Below, in pieces: positions 1 to 8,149 of a stretch of 64,000 nucleotides of DNA; position 1 is the first letter of the stretch, and each line of letters opens with the position of its first letter. A program made the translations under genes and the position numbers. Source of the DNA: GWF2-33-9 sp964500435 (GTDB lineage Bacteria; Bacteroidota; Ignavibacteria; Kapaibacteriales; UBA2268); assembly GCA_964500435.1 (NCBI GenBank), contig CAZCNL010000001.1, forward strand, positions 124,001 through 188,000, given 5' to 3'. The notes under the pieces are model-generated. The model worked only from the letters and a program-made list of their open reading frames with translations, was not told the DNA's origin and searched no databases.

Positions 1-1
1 C

Positions 2-1195
2 ACACATTGCGGAAGATGTACGAGCGTATGTCCAGCAGCAATTACAGGAAAAGTATTAGATCCCCGAAAAGTTGTCGTTGCAATTAGAGAAAGAATGGAT
101 GAAATAGGACCAATTTTAATAAGGCAAAACGGGAAAGATCCATTAATTGATTCAACCGAATTAAATAAAATCGAACAAAGCACTTTGCAAAAAACATTCC
201 TTATTGATTATGAAAATCCAGAAGCTTTGTGGCAATGTACAACTTGCGGAGCATGTATGCAAGAATGTCCGATTACAATCCAACACGTTCCTTCAATAAT
301 TGAAATGCGGAGAGGTTTAGTAATGATGGAATCCGAATTTCCTCCATTGCTTCAAACAACATTTTCGAACTTAGAAAATTCTGGAAATCCTTGGGGATTT
401 ACTCCAGCTGATAGAGCAGAATGGGCTGCAGATTTGAATGTTAAAATTGCTGCAGAGAATCCCAACTTTGAATATCTCTTTTGGGTTGGATGTGCTGGGA
501 GTTACGATGATAGAGGTAAAAAAGTTAGTCGTGCATTAACTACGTTATTAAACGAAGCAAAAATTGATTTTGCTATACTTGGGGCTGAAGAACAATGTAA
601 TGGAGACCCCGCAAGACGTGCCGGAAATGAATATTTAGCTGATTCGATGATAAAAGCAAACGTCGAGGTTTTAAAAAATTATAATGTTAAAAAAATTATA
701 ACTACTTGTCCGCATTGTTTTAACACATTAAAAAATGAATATCCCGACTTTGGCTTAAAAGTTGAAGTTTACCATCATAGTGAATTTTTAAATTCTTTGG
801 TTCAATCTGGTAAATTGAAACTCAAATCATCAGAAAACAAACAAAAAATAACTTATCATGATTCTTGCTATCTCGGGAGGTATAACCATATTTATGATGA
901 ACCCAGAAATATTATTACAAATATTGGGAATTTTCAATTGGAAGAGACAGCAAGAAATAAGGATAAAGGTTTATGTTGTGGTGCTGGTGGTGCTCAAATG
1001 TTTTTAGAAGAAACACAAGGCAAAAGAGTCAATATTGCTCGTACTGAAGAGTTAATGACATCAAATCCTGACTTAATTGGAGTTAATTGCCCGTTCTGTA
1101 ATATTATGATATCCGATGCTTTAAAGACAATGGATAAAAAAACAACTCAAGTGAAAGATATTGCGGAAATGATGCTCGAAAATTTAAATAAATAA
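2..1195 (+). CDS. Fe-S/CCG-domain oxidoreductase subunit (HdrD/GlpC-like), 5' truncated
   Basis: The frame is open to the left edge, so the N terminus is missing. An in-frame ATG at 95 exists, but the codons before it encode a ferredoxin motif (CGRCTSVCP), so it is not the true start. Visible order: a first 4Fe-4S motif, a second one (CTTCGACMQECP), then two cysteine-rich CCG domains (FWVGCAG and TCPHC; SCYLGRY, CCGAGG and CPFC). This layout belongs to heterodisulfide-reductase HdrCB/HdrD-like and GlpC-like subunits, which pass electrons between a flavoprotein partner and a quinone or thiol acceptor. The partner, probably upstream, lies outside the window. The family is clear, the substrate is not. 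Confidence 0.85.
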   Translation, partial: THCGRCTSVCPAAITGKVLDPRKVVVAIRERMDEIGPILIRQNGKDPLIDSTELNKIEQSTLQKTFLIDYENPEALWQCTTCGACMQECPITIQHVPSIIEMRRGLVMMESEFPPLLQTTFSNLENSGNPWGFTPADRAEWAADLNVKIAAENPNFEYLFWVGCAGSYDDRGKKVSRALTTLLNEAKIDFAILGAEEQCNGDPARRAGNEYLADSMIKANVEVLKNYNVKKIITTCPHCFNTLKNEYPDFGLKVEVYHHSEFLNSLVQSGKLKLKSSENKQKITYHDSCYLGRYNHIYDEPRNIITNIGNFQLEETARNKDKGLCCGAGGAQMFLEETQGKRVNIARTEELMTSNPDLIGVNCPFCNIMISDALKTMDKKTTQVKDIAEMMLENLNK

Positions 1196-1261
1196 GATTT
1201 AAAACAATATTAATTTAATTTTTTTTAGTTTAAAACGTTAATTTATAAAAATTGAGAAGAT

Positions 1262-3028
1262 GTGGATTCACAAAAATCATTTTTAGTTACAGCTCGGAAA
1301 TTCAGACCATTACTTTTTAAAGATGTAATTGGTCAAAGTCATATTACAAAAACCTTGATGAATTCTATAATTCAAAATAGAATTCACCATGCATATTTAT
1401 TTAATGGACCGAGAGGAGTTGGGAAAACAACTACTGCCAGAATTTTTGCTCGAGCAGTAAATTGCAAGAATCTACAAAATGGTGAACCGTGCAATCAATG
1501 TGAACCCTGTTTAAACGCATTAGAAGGTCGTTCACTTGATATTATCGAAATTGACGGTGCTTCGAACAACAGCGTTGATGATATTCGAAAATTACGAGAA
1601 AACGTAAAATTTCCTCCTGTGCACGGTAAATATAAAATGTATATAATAGACGAAGTTCATATGCTTTCGACGAGTGCATTTAACGCACTGCTAAAAACAT
1701 TAGAAGAACCACCCGAACATTTACTTTTTGTATTTGCAACAACTGAACCACACAAAGTCTTGCCTACTATAATGAGCCGTTGTCAGCGATTTGATTTTAG
1801 GCGAATGGAACTTGAAGACATTACTTTTCAATTAAATTATATTGCAAAACAAGAGAGTATAGAAATTGATGACCAATCACTATATTCTATTGCAAAGAAA
1901 GCAGACGGTTCAATGCGTGATGCCGAAAGTATTTTTGACCAAGTTGTTGCATTTACGGGAAATAAAATAACATATCAGTTACTTTCCGATGCATTACATT
2001 TAATTGACGAAGATTTCTTTTTTGAAATTTCAAATGCAATTTTAAATAATGATTTGCATAAGATGTTCGAAATAGCCTCAATTGTATCTTCTCGAGGATA
2101 TGATTATATCGAGACGATGCAAGGTTTACTTGAACATTTTCGTAACATACTTGCTGTAAAAATTGCAAATGATAATAGATTTCTAATTACTTCAAAGTTC
2201 TTACAAGATAAGTATTTGGAACATTCCAAAGAATTTGAAACAAATGATGTTTTAAGAATTATTCAAATAATATCAAATTCAGAACAACAATTGAAGTATT
2301 CACCACAACAAAAAATAAGATTTGAACTTGTTCTTTCTCAACTTGCTTCTTTACCAAAAAGTTTGGATATTAAATCTATTATAGATTTAATTCAAAATCA
2401 ACCAATGATTAATTTATCACAACCAAGTTCAATTTCAATTGATAAAAAAGAAACATCAAAATTACCATCTAAAGAAACCTTAATTGTAGAAGAAAAAAGC
2501 CCTCAAGCATATGATGCTAAAATAAATACAGAAAAAAAAAATGAAATAAATAACGAAAAGAAATTTATTCTTAAAAATGAAATTGAATCAAAATGGAACG
2601 ATTTTATAATTTATGCTTCGCAAAATACAATTCTCTTTGAATCTTTAAAAAAAGACATTATTGCTGAATTCGGCGACAATCAAGTTAAATTACTTTTCAA
2701 ATCCCAAATAATTTATAAAAATTTCATCTCAGAGGTAAATAAACAAAAGTTTGCCGAATTACTCAATAATTTTTATAATTCCGAATTAACTATTACTTAC
2801 AATTACGAACCTGAAAAAAATGAATTACAAGTCGGTAAATCAAAAAAATTCCAAAACGAATTAACAACTGAATCCGAACACCAAACAGAAGAAAAAGTAA
2901 AAATAAAAACAAATGAAAATATAAATACTACAAAAACAACACAAACGTCTTCAAATGAGAAAAATAATAAGTTAAGCGAAATAGAAGATTCACTTATAAG
3001 AATTTTTAATGCTACTCTTTTAAAATAA
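1262..3028 (+). CDS. dnaX: DNA polymerase III subunit gamma/tau
   Basis: This is the clamp-loader ATPase of the replicative polymerase. The AAA+ core shows Walker A GPRGVGKT (residues 49-56), the four zinc-binding cysteines (68, 77, 80, 83), Walker B/DEVHML (about 130-135) and the SRC sensor (172-174). A charged, low-complexity Lys/Glu/Asn-rich region and a tau-like C-terminal domain follow. The start is GTG at 1262, with a purine stretch (gagaaga) just upstream; the overlapping ATG at 1260 is out of frame. At 588 residues it has full family length. It lies 18 bases upstream of the peroxiredoxin gene and probably heads an operon with it and tatD. Confidence 0.96.
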   Translation: MDSQKSFLVTARKFRPLLFKDVIGQSHITKTLMNSIIQNRIHHAYLFNGPRGVGKTTTARIFARAVNCKNLQNGEPCNQCEPCLNALEGRSLDIIEIDGASNNSVDDIRKLRENVKFPPVHGKYKMYIIDEVHMLSTSAFNALLKTLEEPPEHLLFVFATTEPHKVLPTIMSRCQRFDFRRMELEDITFQLNYIAKQESIEIDDQSLYSIAKKADGSMRDAESIFDQVVAFTGNKITYQLLSDALHLIDEDFFFEISNAILNNDLHKMFEIASIVSSRGYDYIETMQGLLEHFRNILAVKIANDNRFLITSKFLQDKYLEHSKEFETNDVLRIIQIISNSEQQLKYSPQQKIRFELVLSQLASLPKSLDIKSIIDLIQNQPMINLSQPSSISIDKKETSKLPSKETLIVEEKSPQAYDAKINTEKKNEINNEKKFILKNEIESKWNDFIIYASQNTILFESLKKDIIAEFGDNQVKLLFKSQIIYKNFISEVNKQKFAELLNNFYNSELTITYNYEPEKNELQVGKSKKFQNELTTESEHQTEEKVKIKTNENINTTKTTQTSSNEKNNKLSEIEDSLIRIFNATLLK

Positions 3029-3046
3029 TATTTAATAAGGTGTCAA

Positions 3047-3520
3047 ATGGCTTTAGAAATAAATCAAAAAGCTCCATCATTTGAATCTTTAGATGATGCT
3101 GGCAATAAATTTAATTTTGCAGAATTGCAAGGAAAATGGGTTGTGCTTTATTTTTATCCGAAAGACAATACTTCTGGCTGCACACAAGAAGCTTGTTCTT
3201 TTAAAGATAATATGGAAAGAATAACTCAGTTCGGAGCAGAAGTAATTGGTGTTAGTCCTGATTCGGTGAAATCTCATACAAATTTCAAAAACAAATATGA
3301 ATTGAATTTTAAATTAATCGCTGACCCGGAAAAAGAAATTTGCAAGCTTTATGATATCCTTGGCGAAAAGTCAATGTACGGTAAAAAATACATTGGTGTT
3401 GTTCGAACTACATACATTATAGACCCAAATGGAATTATTCGTTGGGTAAAATCAAATGTCAAAGTTAATGGACATACTGATGAAGTAATAAATGCATTAA
3501 AAGAGCTTCAATCCAAATGA
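3047..3520 (+). CDS. bcp: Thioredoxin-dependent thiol peroxidase (Bcp/PrxQ type)
   Basis: This is a cytoplasmic peroxiredoxin that reduces H2O2 and organic peroxides. The signature TSGCTQEAC carries the peroxidatic Cys45 and, five residues on, the resolving Cys50, the spacing typical of the PrxQ/BCP subfamily. The 157-residue length is normal for the family. The upstream sequence contains an AAGG-type ribosome site. Its TGA stop overlaps the ATG of the following tatD gene in an ATGA arrangement (3517-3520), implying translational coupling. Confidence 0.95.
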   Translation: MALEINQKAPSFESLDDAGNKFNFAELQGKWVVLYFYPKDNTSGCTQEACSFKDNMERITQFGAEVIGVSPDSVKSHTNFKNKYELNFKLIADPEKEICKLYDILGEKSMYGKKYIGVVRTTYIIDPNGIIRWVKSNVKVNGHTDEVINALKELQSK

Positions 3521-4968
3521 TAGATACTCATGCCCATATTTTTTCTGAAGAATTCGATAATGATATCACCGAAGTAATTGAAAATGCCTTTAATTCAGGA
3601 GTTGAAGCGATAATTTTACCAGCAATAGAACCCAAAACATTCGAAAAAGTTATAAATGTTTCAAATTTAAGTGAAAATCTATTTTTTTCGATGGGTGTTC
3701 ATCCACATAATGCACAAGAATTTAACGATGAAGTTTCAAATAAAATAATTGAATTAGCATCAAATCCAAAGATGAAAGCAATTGGTGAAATTGGTCTAGA
3801 TTATTATTATAATTTTGCACCACAGGACTTACAAAAAGAAGTTTTTCGGAAACAGTTGAAGTTAGCGAAAGAATTAAATTTACCAGTTATCATTCATAAT
3901 CGTGAATCCGATGATGATTTGCTGGAAATTTTAAACGCTGAACAAGATGGAAGTCTTCGAGGAGTTTTACATTGCTTTTCAAGCAACGTAGAAATTATGA
4001 AAAAAGCAATAGATTTAGGTTTTTTAATATCATTTACTGGAAATATAACATTTAAAAAAAGTGAAGGTTTGAGAGAAATAGTGAAATTAGCACCAATTGA
4101 AAAAATTATGCTTGAAACAGATTCTCCTTATATGACACCTGTACCGTTTCGAGGAAAACGTAATGAACCGAAATATTTAGAATTAATAGCAAAAAAAATA
4201 TCGGAAATAAAATTAATAAATTTGGAAGAGGTAATCAAGATGACAACATTAAATGCCAAGAAGTTTTTCAATCTTTCAATAATTTTCATCTTTGCTTTAT
4301 TAACATTTTTCTTAACCAATAATATTTTTGCACAAGAAAATGAAGAATATACGAAAGGAGATGAAACATTAATTCATAAAGTATTAGGAATAGGCCTTGT
4401 TCTTGGAACAAATACAGTAGTGGATACATATCAGCCAAATGGACAAGATATTTCACAAGATGGGCTTTTTACTTATGGAGGCACCTTGACTTATCATCCG
4501 TTAAAATGGGCTTTTACTCAATTTTCATTTGTATATTTTAAAAACAACAAACCGTTTGTTGATTCAAAAGGTGTTTTAGACCCTATAAAAAGTAGTATGT
4601 ACGAATTGGCGTTTGGTGTAATTCCAAATCCAGAAAGTAGAGTAAACTTCTTTCTTTTTACTGGTTATTCCATTACTTCTAAAACTTCTTCAAAATACGA
4701 CTGGACAATTAATAAAAAGACTGTTTTAGAAGATAACAATTCAGGAATACTTGCCGGGTTAGGATTTTTTGCTAATATTCCAATCGAAGGTGCTGGTTTG
4801 TTTACAATAAATGCAGAATGGAGATTGAACTTTTTATTGACCTCAACTGTTTTAGATTACGACCCAAGAATTGATTATACAGACCCAAATTATAAAAAAC
4901 CAACAGAATTTACTACATTTTTCTCAGTTCCAAGGTTCGGCATAAGTTGGTATCCGCCATTTTTGTAA
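3517..4968 (+). CDS. tatD: TatD-family nuclease running in frame into an outer-membrane protein
   Basis: Residues 1 to about 253 are a complete TatD metal-dependent DNase: HAH at 5-7, GEIGLDYYY, a metal-site His in VIIHNRES, HCFSS, ETDSPYM, and the usual closing motif NAKKFF. No stop follows. The frame continues directly into a hydrophobic segment ending IFAQ and about 210 residues of beta-rich sequence resembling small outer-membrane barrels of Bacteroidota. Three readings are possible: a true fusion, a loss of the tatD stop, or two nested products with an internal start at 4240 (see that entry). A cytoplasmic nuclease joined to an exported barrel makes little functional sense as one chain, so I favour two products. 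The TatD assignment is firm. Confidence 0.85.
   Translation: MIDTHAHIFSEEFDNDITEVIENAFNSGVEAIILPAIEPKTFEKVINVSNLSENLFFSMGVHPHNAQEFNDEVSNKIIELASNPKMKAIGEIGLDYYYNFAPQDLQKEVFRKQLKLAKELNLPVIIHNRESDDDLLEILNAEQDGSLRGVLHCFSSNVEIMKKAIDLGFLISFTGNITFKKSEGLREIVKLAPIEKIMLETDSPYMTPVPFRGKRNEPKYLELIAKKISEIKLINLEEVIKMTTLNAKKFFNLSIIFIFALLTFFLTNNIFAQENEEYTKGDETLIHKVLGIGLVLGTNTVVDTYQPNGQDISQDGLFTYGGTLTYHPLKWAFTQFSFVYFKNNKPFVDSKGVLDPIKSSMYELAFGVIPNPESRVNFFLFTGYSITSKTSSKYDWTINKKTVLEDNNSGILAGLGFFANIPIEGAGLFTINAEWRLNFLLTSTVLDYDPRIDYTDPNYKKPTEFTTFFSVPRFGISWYPPFL
4224..4242 (+). promoter_or_regulatory. Internal ribosome-binding site and ATG inside the tatD frame
   Basis: GGAAGAGGT (4224-4232) lies eight bases upstream of an in-frame ATG at 4240. 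Spacing and sequence resemble those of other genes in the window (for example AAGGTG before 58276 and AGGAGG before nuoB). It would allow independent translation of the downstream exported protein. Confidence 0.6.
4240..4968 (+). CDS. Probable separate product: exported outer-membrane beta-barrel protein
   Basis: Starting at this ATG, the protein begins with MTTLNAKKFFNL, then a hydrophobic core (SIIFIFALLTFFL) and a cleavage-like IFAQ/EN junction: a complete signal peptide. Its first dozen residues are simultaneously the last residues of TatD in the same frame. The mature part (about 210 residues) has alternating aromatic and polar strands (FTYGGTLTYHPL, FFLFTGYS) and ends in a phenylalanine/proline/leucine tail, as in small outer-membrane barrels. 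I cannot name a specific family. The next gene downstream is convergent and separated by a terminator, so this is the last product of the dnaX-bcp-tatD cluster. Confidence 0.65.
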   Translation: MTTLNAKKFFNLSIIFIFALLTFFLTNNIFAQENEEYTKGDETLIHKVLGIGLVLGTNTVVDTYQPNGQDISQDGLFTYGGTLTYHPLKWAFTQFSFVYFKNNKPFVDSKGVLDPIKSSMYELAFGVIPNPESRVNFFLFTGYSITSKTSSKYDWTINKKTVLEDNNSGILAGLGFFANIPIEGAGLFTINAEWRLNFLLTSTVLDYDPRIDYTDPNYKKPTEFTTFFSVPRFGISWYPPFL

Positions 4969-4997
4969 TAACAAATTTCAGTTGTAAAAAAATTATA

Positions 4998-5036
4998 AAA
5001 ACAGCTAACACTTATAATGATAGCTGTTTTTTTAAT
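4998..5036. terminator. Bidirectional hairpin terminator
   Basis: AAAACAGCTA (4998-5007) pairs perfectly with TAGCTGTTTT (5021-5030) around a 13-base loop, followed by further T. It separates the convergent tatD/OMP gene and the feo-regulator gene and could stop transcription from either side. Confidence 0.85.
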
Positions 5037-5091
5037 ACATAATTGGTTTTTATATTATTTTTTAACGAACAGTAAAGTAAATTTTTTTGAA

Positions 5092-5766
5092 TTATTTAAT
5101 TGTAGATTTATCCAAAAGAATTAATTTACCGACTTCGTGGCCAATAGAAACTTCTCTATCGTCAACGGACAATCTAATCGGACCAAAATAGGGAGATTTT
5201 TCTAACATTGTTATGCGAGTTCCAGGTAATAAACCAACTTGATCTATATAATTCAATAATTCGATATTTTCATCTTTAATACTACTAATCACCGCTGAAA
5301 TAATAGGTTCTTGCTCAATTAATGGGACTTCATCTTTATGTGGTATTTGACCATCTTTACGGGGAATTGGGTGTCCACAGGGGTCAAATTGTGGATCGTC
5401 AAGAATATTTGTAATTTTATCAATAAAATCTTCGCTTACATAGTGTTCGAGTTTGCAAGCTTCATCATGGATTTTCGCTAATTTATAACCTAAAGATTGT
5501 CTCAAGTATGACTCTATAAGTCGATGATGACGCAATACTTCCAATGCAATAGCTTTTCCGTCATCTGTGAGAGTTACACCTTTATAGGAATTATAATTAA
5601 CTAACTTCATTGCAGATAATCGCTTTAACATTCCAGTAACAGATGCACTCGAAATATTCAGTTCCTTTGCTATATCGGATGTACTTGCTTCTTCGAATTC
5701 TTGCTCAAGTTTATAAATAACTTTAAGATAGTTTTGAATTGATTCGCTTAATAAAGTGTCTGACAT
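5092..5766 (-). CDS. DtxR/MntR-family metal-dependent repressor
   Basis: A 224-residue metalloregulator. The N-terminal winged helix (about 1-65) includes the recognition-helix stretch NISSASVTGMLKRL. The metal-binding/dimerisation domain carries HHRLIE, CKLEHYVSE and the family signature DPCGHPIP. A C-terminal FeoA/SH3-like domain occupies about 150-224. Family members bind Fe(II) or Mn(II) and then repress uptake genes. It is the last gene of the feoA-feoB operon, seven bases after feoB, preceded by a GAGG ribosome site, so it likely autoregulates the operon and reports on iron. Manganese sensing cannot be excluded from sequence. Confidence 0.92.
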   Translation of the reverse strand: MSDTLLSESIQNYLKVIYKLEQEFEEASTSDIAKELNISSASVTGMLKRLSAMKLVNYNSYKGVTLTDDGKAIALEVLRHHRLIESYLRQSLGYKLAKIHDEACKLEHYVSEDFIDKITNILDDPQFDPCGHPIPRKDGQIPHKDEVPLIEQEPIISAVISSIKDENIELLNYIDQVGLLPGTRITMLEKSPYFGPIRLSVDDREVSIGHEVGKLILLDKSTIK

Positions 5767-5773
5767 TTTAACC

Positions 5774-7735
5774 TCAATATATTAAATTTAACAAAATTCT
5801 AAATAATATTGCACTAAAAATTGCTAATAAAATACTGGCAATTGCTGAAATTAATGTGATTTTAAGTTTATATTCTTTTAATAAAACAATAAAAGTCGAC
5901 AAACAGGGGAAATAAAGGGAAACAAAAACAATAAAAGTTACAACCTGTGCAATATTTAAAGGCAATTGACTGAGTGTGTTGACTCCCATTGCTTGGTTTG
6001 CCATAACTAAAATTAGTTCCTTTCTCAAAAAGCCAAAAATTAAAGTACTGCCAAGTTGTTCTGGTAAATTCATAACTGAATGAACAATAGGCGAAAATAC
6101 AATATCAATATAATGTGAAATATTAAAGTATTCCACCCAACCTAAAACTATGCCTCCAAGTACTAAAAATAGGAGAGCTTCTCCCAAAAACTCACTTACT
6201 TTCGCCCCAGTTTTTTGCAAAGCTAACTTTACGGAAGGAATTCGTAATGGAGTAATTTCCATCATTAAACCAGAAGAAGGAGGTAAAATTTTATTTAATA
6301 TAGAACTACCAAGAGCAATTATAATGAAAATGTAAATAAATATAATGACAGCCCATATTGGTCCAGCGAAAGCAGCGGAAAGGGCAAAAATAACTGTAAT
6401 TCGAGCACTGCAAGGAATAAAAGGTACTAATATTGCAGTTATAATTCTATCTCGTCTATTTTCAAGCAATCTGGTTGAATAAAGTGCTGGTACAGAACAA
6501 CCAACACCTATAATAAATGGTATTACTGATTTTCCATGTAAACCAACTTTGTGCATCAAATTATCAATCAACAAAACAATTCGGGACATATATCCAGTTT
6601 CTTCTAATATGGATGTTAGAAAAACAAGTGGTAGGAAATATGGTAAAACAATTCCTAAAGCACCTAATAAACCTTGGTATGCACCATTAATTGTGTACCA
6701 AAGAAATGAATTACTTGTTTTCAATGGTTCAAATAATTTTGCAAGGTTTTGAAGCGGTGGTTCGAATAATGAACTGAGTATAGTGCCAATATAAAAAATT
6801 GTTATGAAGAAGATAATTAATAATGCTATAAGAGAAAAATATCCCCAAATTGGATGAGATAAAAATGAATCAAAAGTGTCTTGAATTGGTATTTTTTTAT
6901 TTTTAGAAAAAGGTGAAACTTCTTCTGCAATTTTCATTGCAATGTGATGCCTTTCATAAGAAATTGTCTCAAAAAGACTCAATTTATGGTCTTCGAATAC
7001 TTTTTCTTGAATAAAATTAACTTTATTTTCAACTTTAATTTTCAATTGTTCTGGCAAAAAGTTAATATCTTCTAAGGTTTTAATTGCATAAAATCGAGGA
7101 TTTCCATTCATTTTGCAATTGGTATCCTTTAATAGTTCAGTCAGTTCTGAAACATATTTCTCAATATGGCTGGTATAATTAAATATTGTTGGTTTGTAAT
7201 TCTCTTTATTAGGAATTTGGATTAAGTTATCAACGAGTTCATTAAAGCCTTTTCCTGAGCGTGCATTCATCAATACAACAGGAATTTTGAGGAGTTGCTT
7301 CATCTTAATTTGATTGAGTTCAATTCCTCTTTGTTTTAGCTCATCTGCAAAATTAACTACAAGGATTATTGGCAAACCAAGTTCAATTAGTTCAATTGTT
7401 AATTTTAAACCACGGGCAAGTAAGGTGGAATCTATTACGTTAATAATAACATCAATTTCTTTATTCAGTAAAATATTAATAGCAATTTGTTCGGTCAACT
7501 GCGTTGAATTTAATGAATGAATTCCAGGCAAATCAAAAATTGTAAAATTTTGGTTTTTTATTCTTGCTTGATATGATTTTACGTCATAAGTGGATTCGAA
7601 TGCCGAGTCACCTTTAAAATCAGTTAAAAGTCGAAATATTGAACTTTTTCCCGATGAAGGAAAACCAACAAGCGCAATTTTCTTTGAGCCTATTAAATTT
7701 TCACTATTTATTATTACAAGTTCTTTAAATTTCAT
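5774..7735 (-). CDS. feoB: Ferrous iron transport GTPase/permease FeoB
   Basis: The N-terminal G domain has G1 GFPSSGKSS, G3 DLPG and a G4-like NFAD. A helical linker and a C-terminal permease of about eight membrane segments follow, with two Gate-type repeats (IPFIIGVGCSVPALYSTR is the characteristic cysteine-containing one). I place the start at the ATG at 7735, which overlaps the feoA end by 11 bases; the frame could be opened ten codons further up only with a TTG. The resulting 653 residues fit FeoB. It imports Fe(II) across the inner membrane together with FeoA. The G1 motif has Ser where Asn is usual (GxPNxGK), a mild variant. Confidence 0.95.
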   Translation of the reverse strand: MKFKELVIINSENLIGSKKIALVGFPSSGKSSIFRLLTDFKGDSAFESTYDVKSYQARIKNQNFTIFDLPGIHSLNSTQLTEQIAINILLNKEIDVIINVIDSTLLARGLKLTIELIELGLPIILVVNFADELKQRGIELNQIKMKQLLKIPVVLMNARSGKGFNELVDNLIQIPNKENYKPTIFNYTSHIEKYVSELTELLKDTNCKMNGNPRFYAIKTLEDINFLPEQLKIKVENKVNFIQEKVFEDHKLSLFETISYERHHIAMKIAEEVSPFSKNKKIPIQDTFDSFLSHPIWGYFSLIALLIIFFITIFYIGTILSSLFEPPLQNLAKLFEPLKTSNSFLWYTINGAYQGLLGALGIVLPYFLPLVFLTSILEETGYMSRIVLLIDNLMHKVGLHGKSVIPFIIGVGCSVPALYSTRLLENRRDRIITAILVPFIPCSARITVIFALSAAFAGPIWAVIIFIYIFIIIALGSSILNKILPPSSGLMMEITPLRIPSVKLALQKTGAKVSEFLGEALLFLVLGGIVLGWVEYFNISHYIDIVFSPIVHSVMNLPEQLGSTLIFGFLRKELILVMANQAMGVNTLSQLPLNIAQVVTFIVFVSLYFPCLSTFIVLLKEYKLKITLISAIASILLAIFSAILFRILLNLIY

Positions 7736-7988
7736 GAGAGTAAAAGTTAAATTTGTCTTTATCAACTATTTCAACTTGAATCTTTTCGGCGATACCCCGT
7801 CCAATTGCCAATTTTGAATTACCTGATATCTTTTGAATAATTATCGGACCCCATCGAGCACCTTTAATTTTAATAATTTCATCATCAAAATGTACATCAA
7901 GTATTGATAGTTTCTTTCTTAACCCAAAACCATCAAGAAGTTTGGTAATTTTTAGCTTTTTGTCCTCAGGTGCATCGAGTAAAGTCAT
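7725..7988 (-). CDS. feoA: FeoA-domain ferrous iron transport protein
   Basis: This small (87-residue) SH3-like protein contains the FeoA pattern: LLDGFGLRKKLSILDVHFDD, a G(A)RWGPIII core and an IGRGIAEKIQVE ending. FeoA is thought to assist FeoB on the cytoplasmic side. I choose the ATG at 7988 over a TTG one codon upstream. Its stop overlaps the feoB start, so the two are translationally coupled. A promoter and a palindromic operator candidate sit 20-60 bases upstream. Confidence 0.9.
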   Translation of the reverse strand: MTLLDAPEDKKLKITKLLDGFGLRKKLSILDVHFDDEIIKIKGARWGPIIIQKISGNSKLAIGRGIAEKIQVEIVDKDKFNFYSHEI

Positions 7989-8008
7989 CAAATTTCAGTC
8001 AGTTAAAA

Positions 8009-8048
8009 CAAAATTATAAATTAGTTGATACTAATCATTACAAAATTA
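8009..8048 (-). promoter_or_regulatory. feoAB promoter region with two -7 elements
   Basis: On the minus strand TAATTTTG occurs at 8009-8016 and again at 8041-8048. Both match the Bacteroidota sigma-A -7 consensus TAnnTTTG seen repeatedly in this window. The proximal one lies 20 bases from the feoA ATG. A clear TTG -33 element at ideal distance is not visible. Confidence 0.55.
8020..8035. promoter_or_regulatory. Candidate DtxR-family operator (ATTAGT-N4-ACTAAT)
   Basis: A perfect 6-bp inverted repeat, ATTAGT TGAT ACTAAT, lies between the two -7 elements of the feoA promoter. DtxR, IdeR and MntR operators are palindromes built on TTAG...CTAA half-sites, so this fits the regulator encoded at the end of the same operon. 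It is also close enough to influence the divergent gene at 8150. Confidence 0.6.
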
Positions 8049-8101
8049 CACTAATTTTTTAAAAAAACAATTTTTTCTCATAATTAATAAAACTTTATAT
8101 T

Positions 8102-8130
8102 TTGATATTATAAATTTCTTGTTAAATTTG
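8102..8130 (+). promoter_or_regulatory. Promoter of the chorismatase-like gene
   Basis: TTG (8102-8104), an 18-base spacer, then TAAATTTG (8123-8130). This is the Bacteroidota -33/-7 arrangement. The predicted transcript would begin a few bases before the TTG start codon at 8150. Confidence 0.5.
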
Positions 8131-8149
8131 AGGAAAAAAATAAAATAAA

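Noticed and set aside
7736..7765. Longer FeoB start at a TTG
   Set aside because: The ATG at 7735 overlaps the feoA stop in the usual coupled manner; the extra ten residues do not look like a FeoB N terminus.
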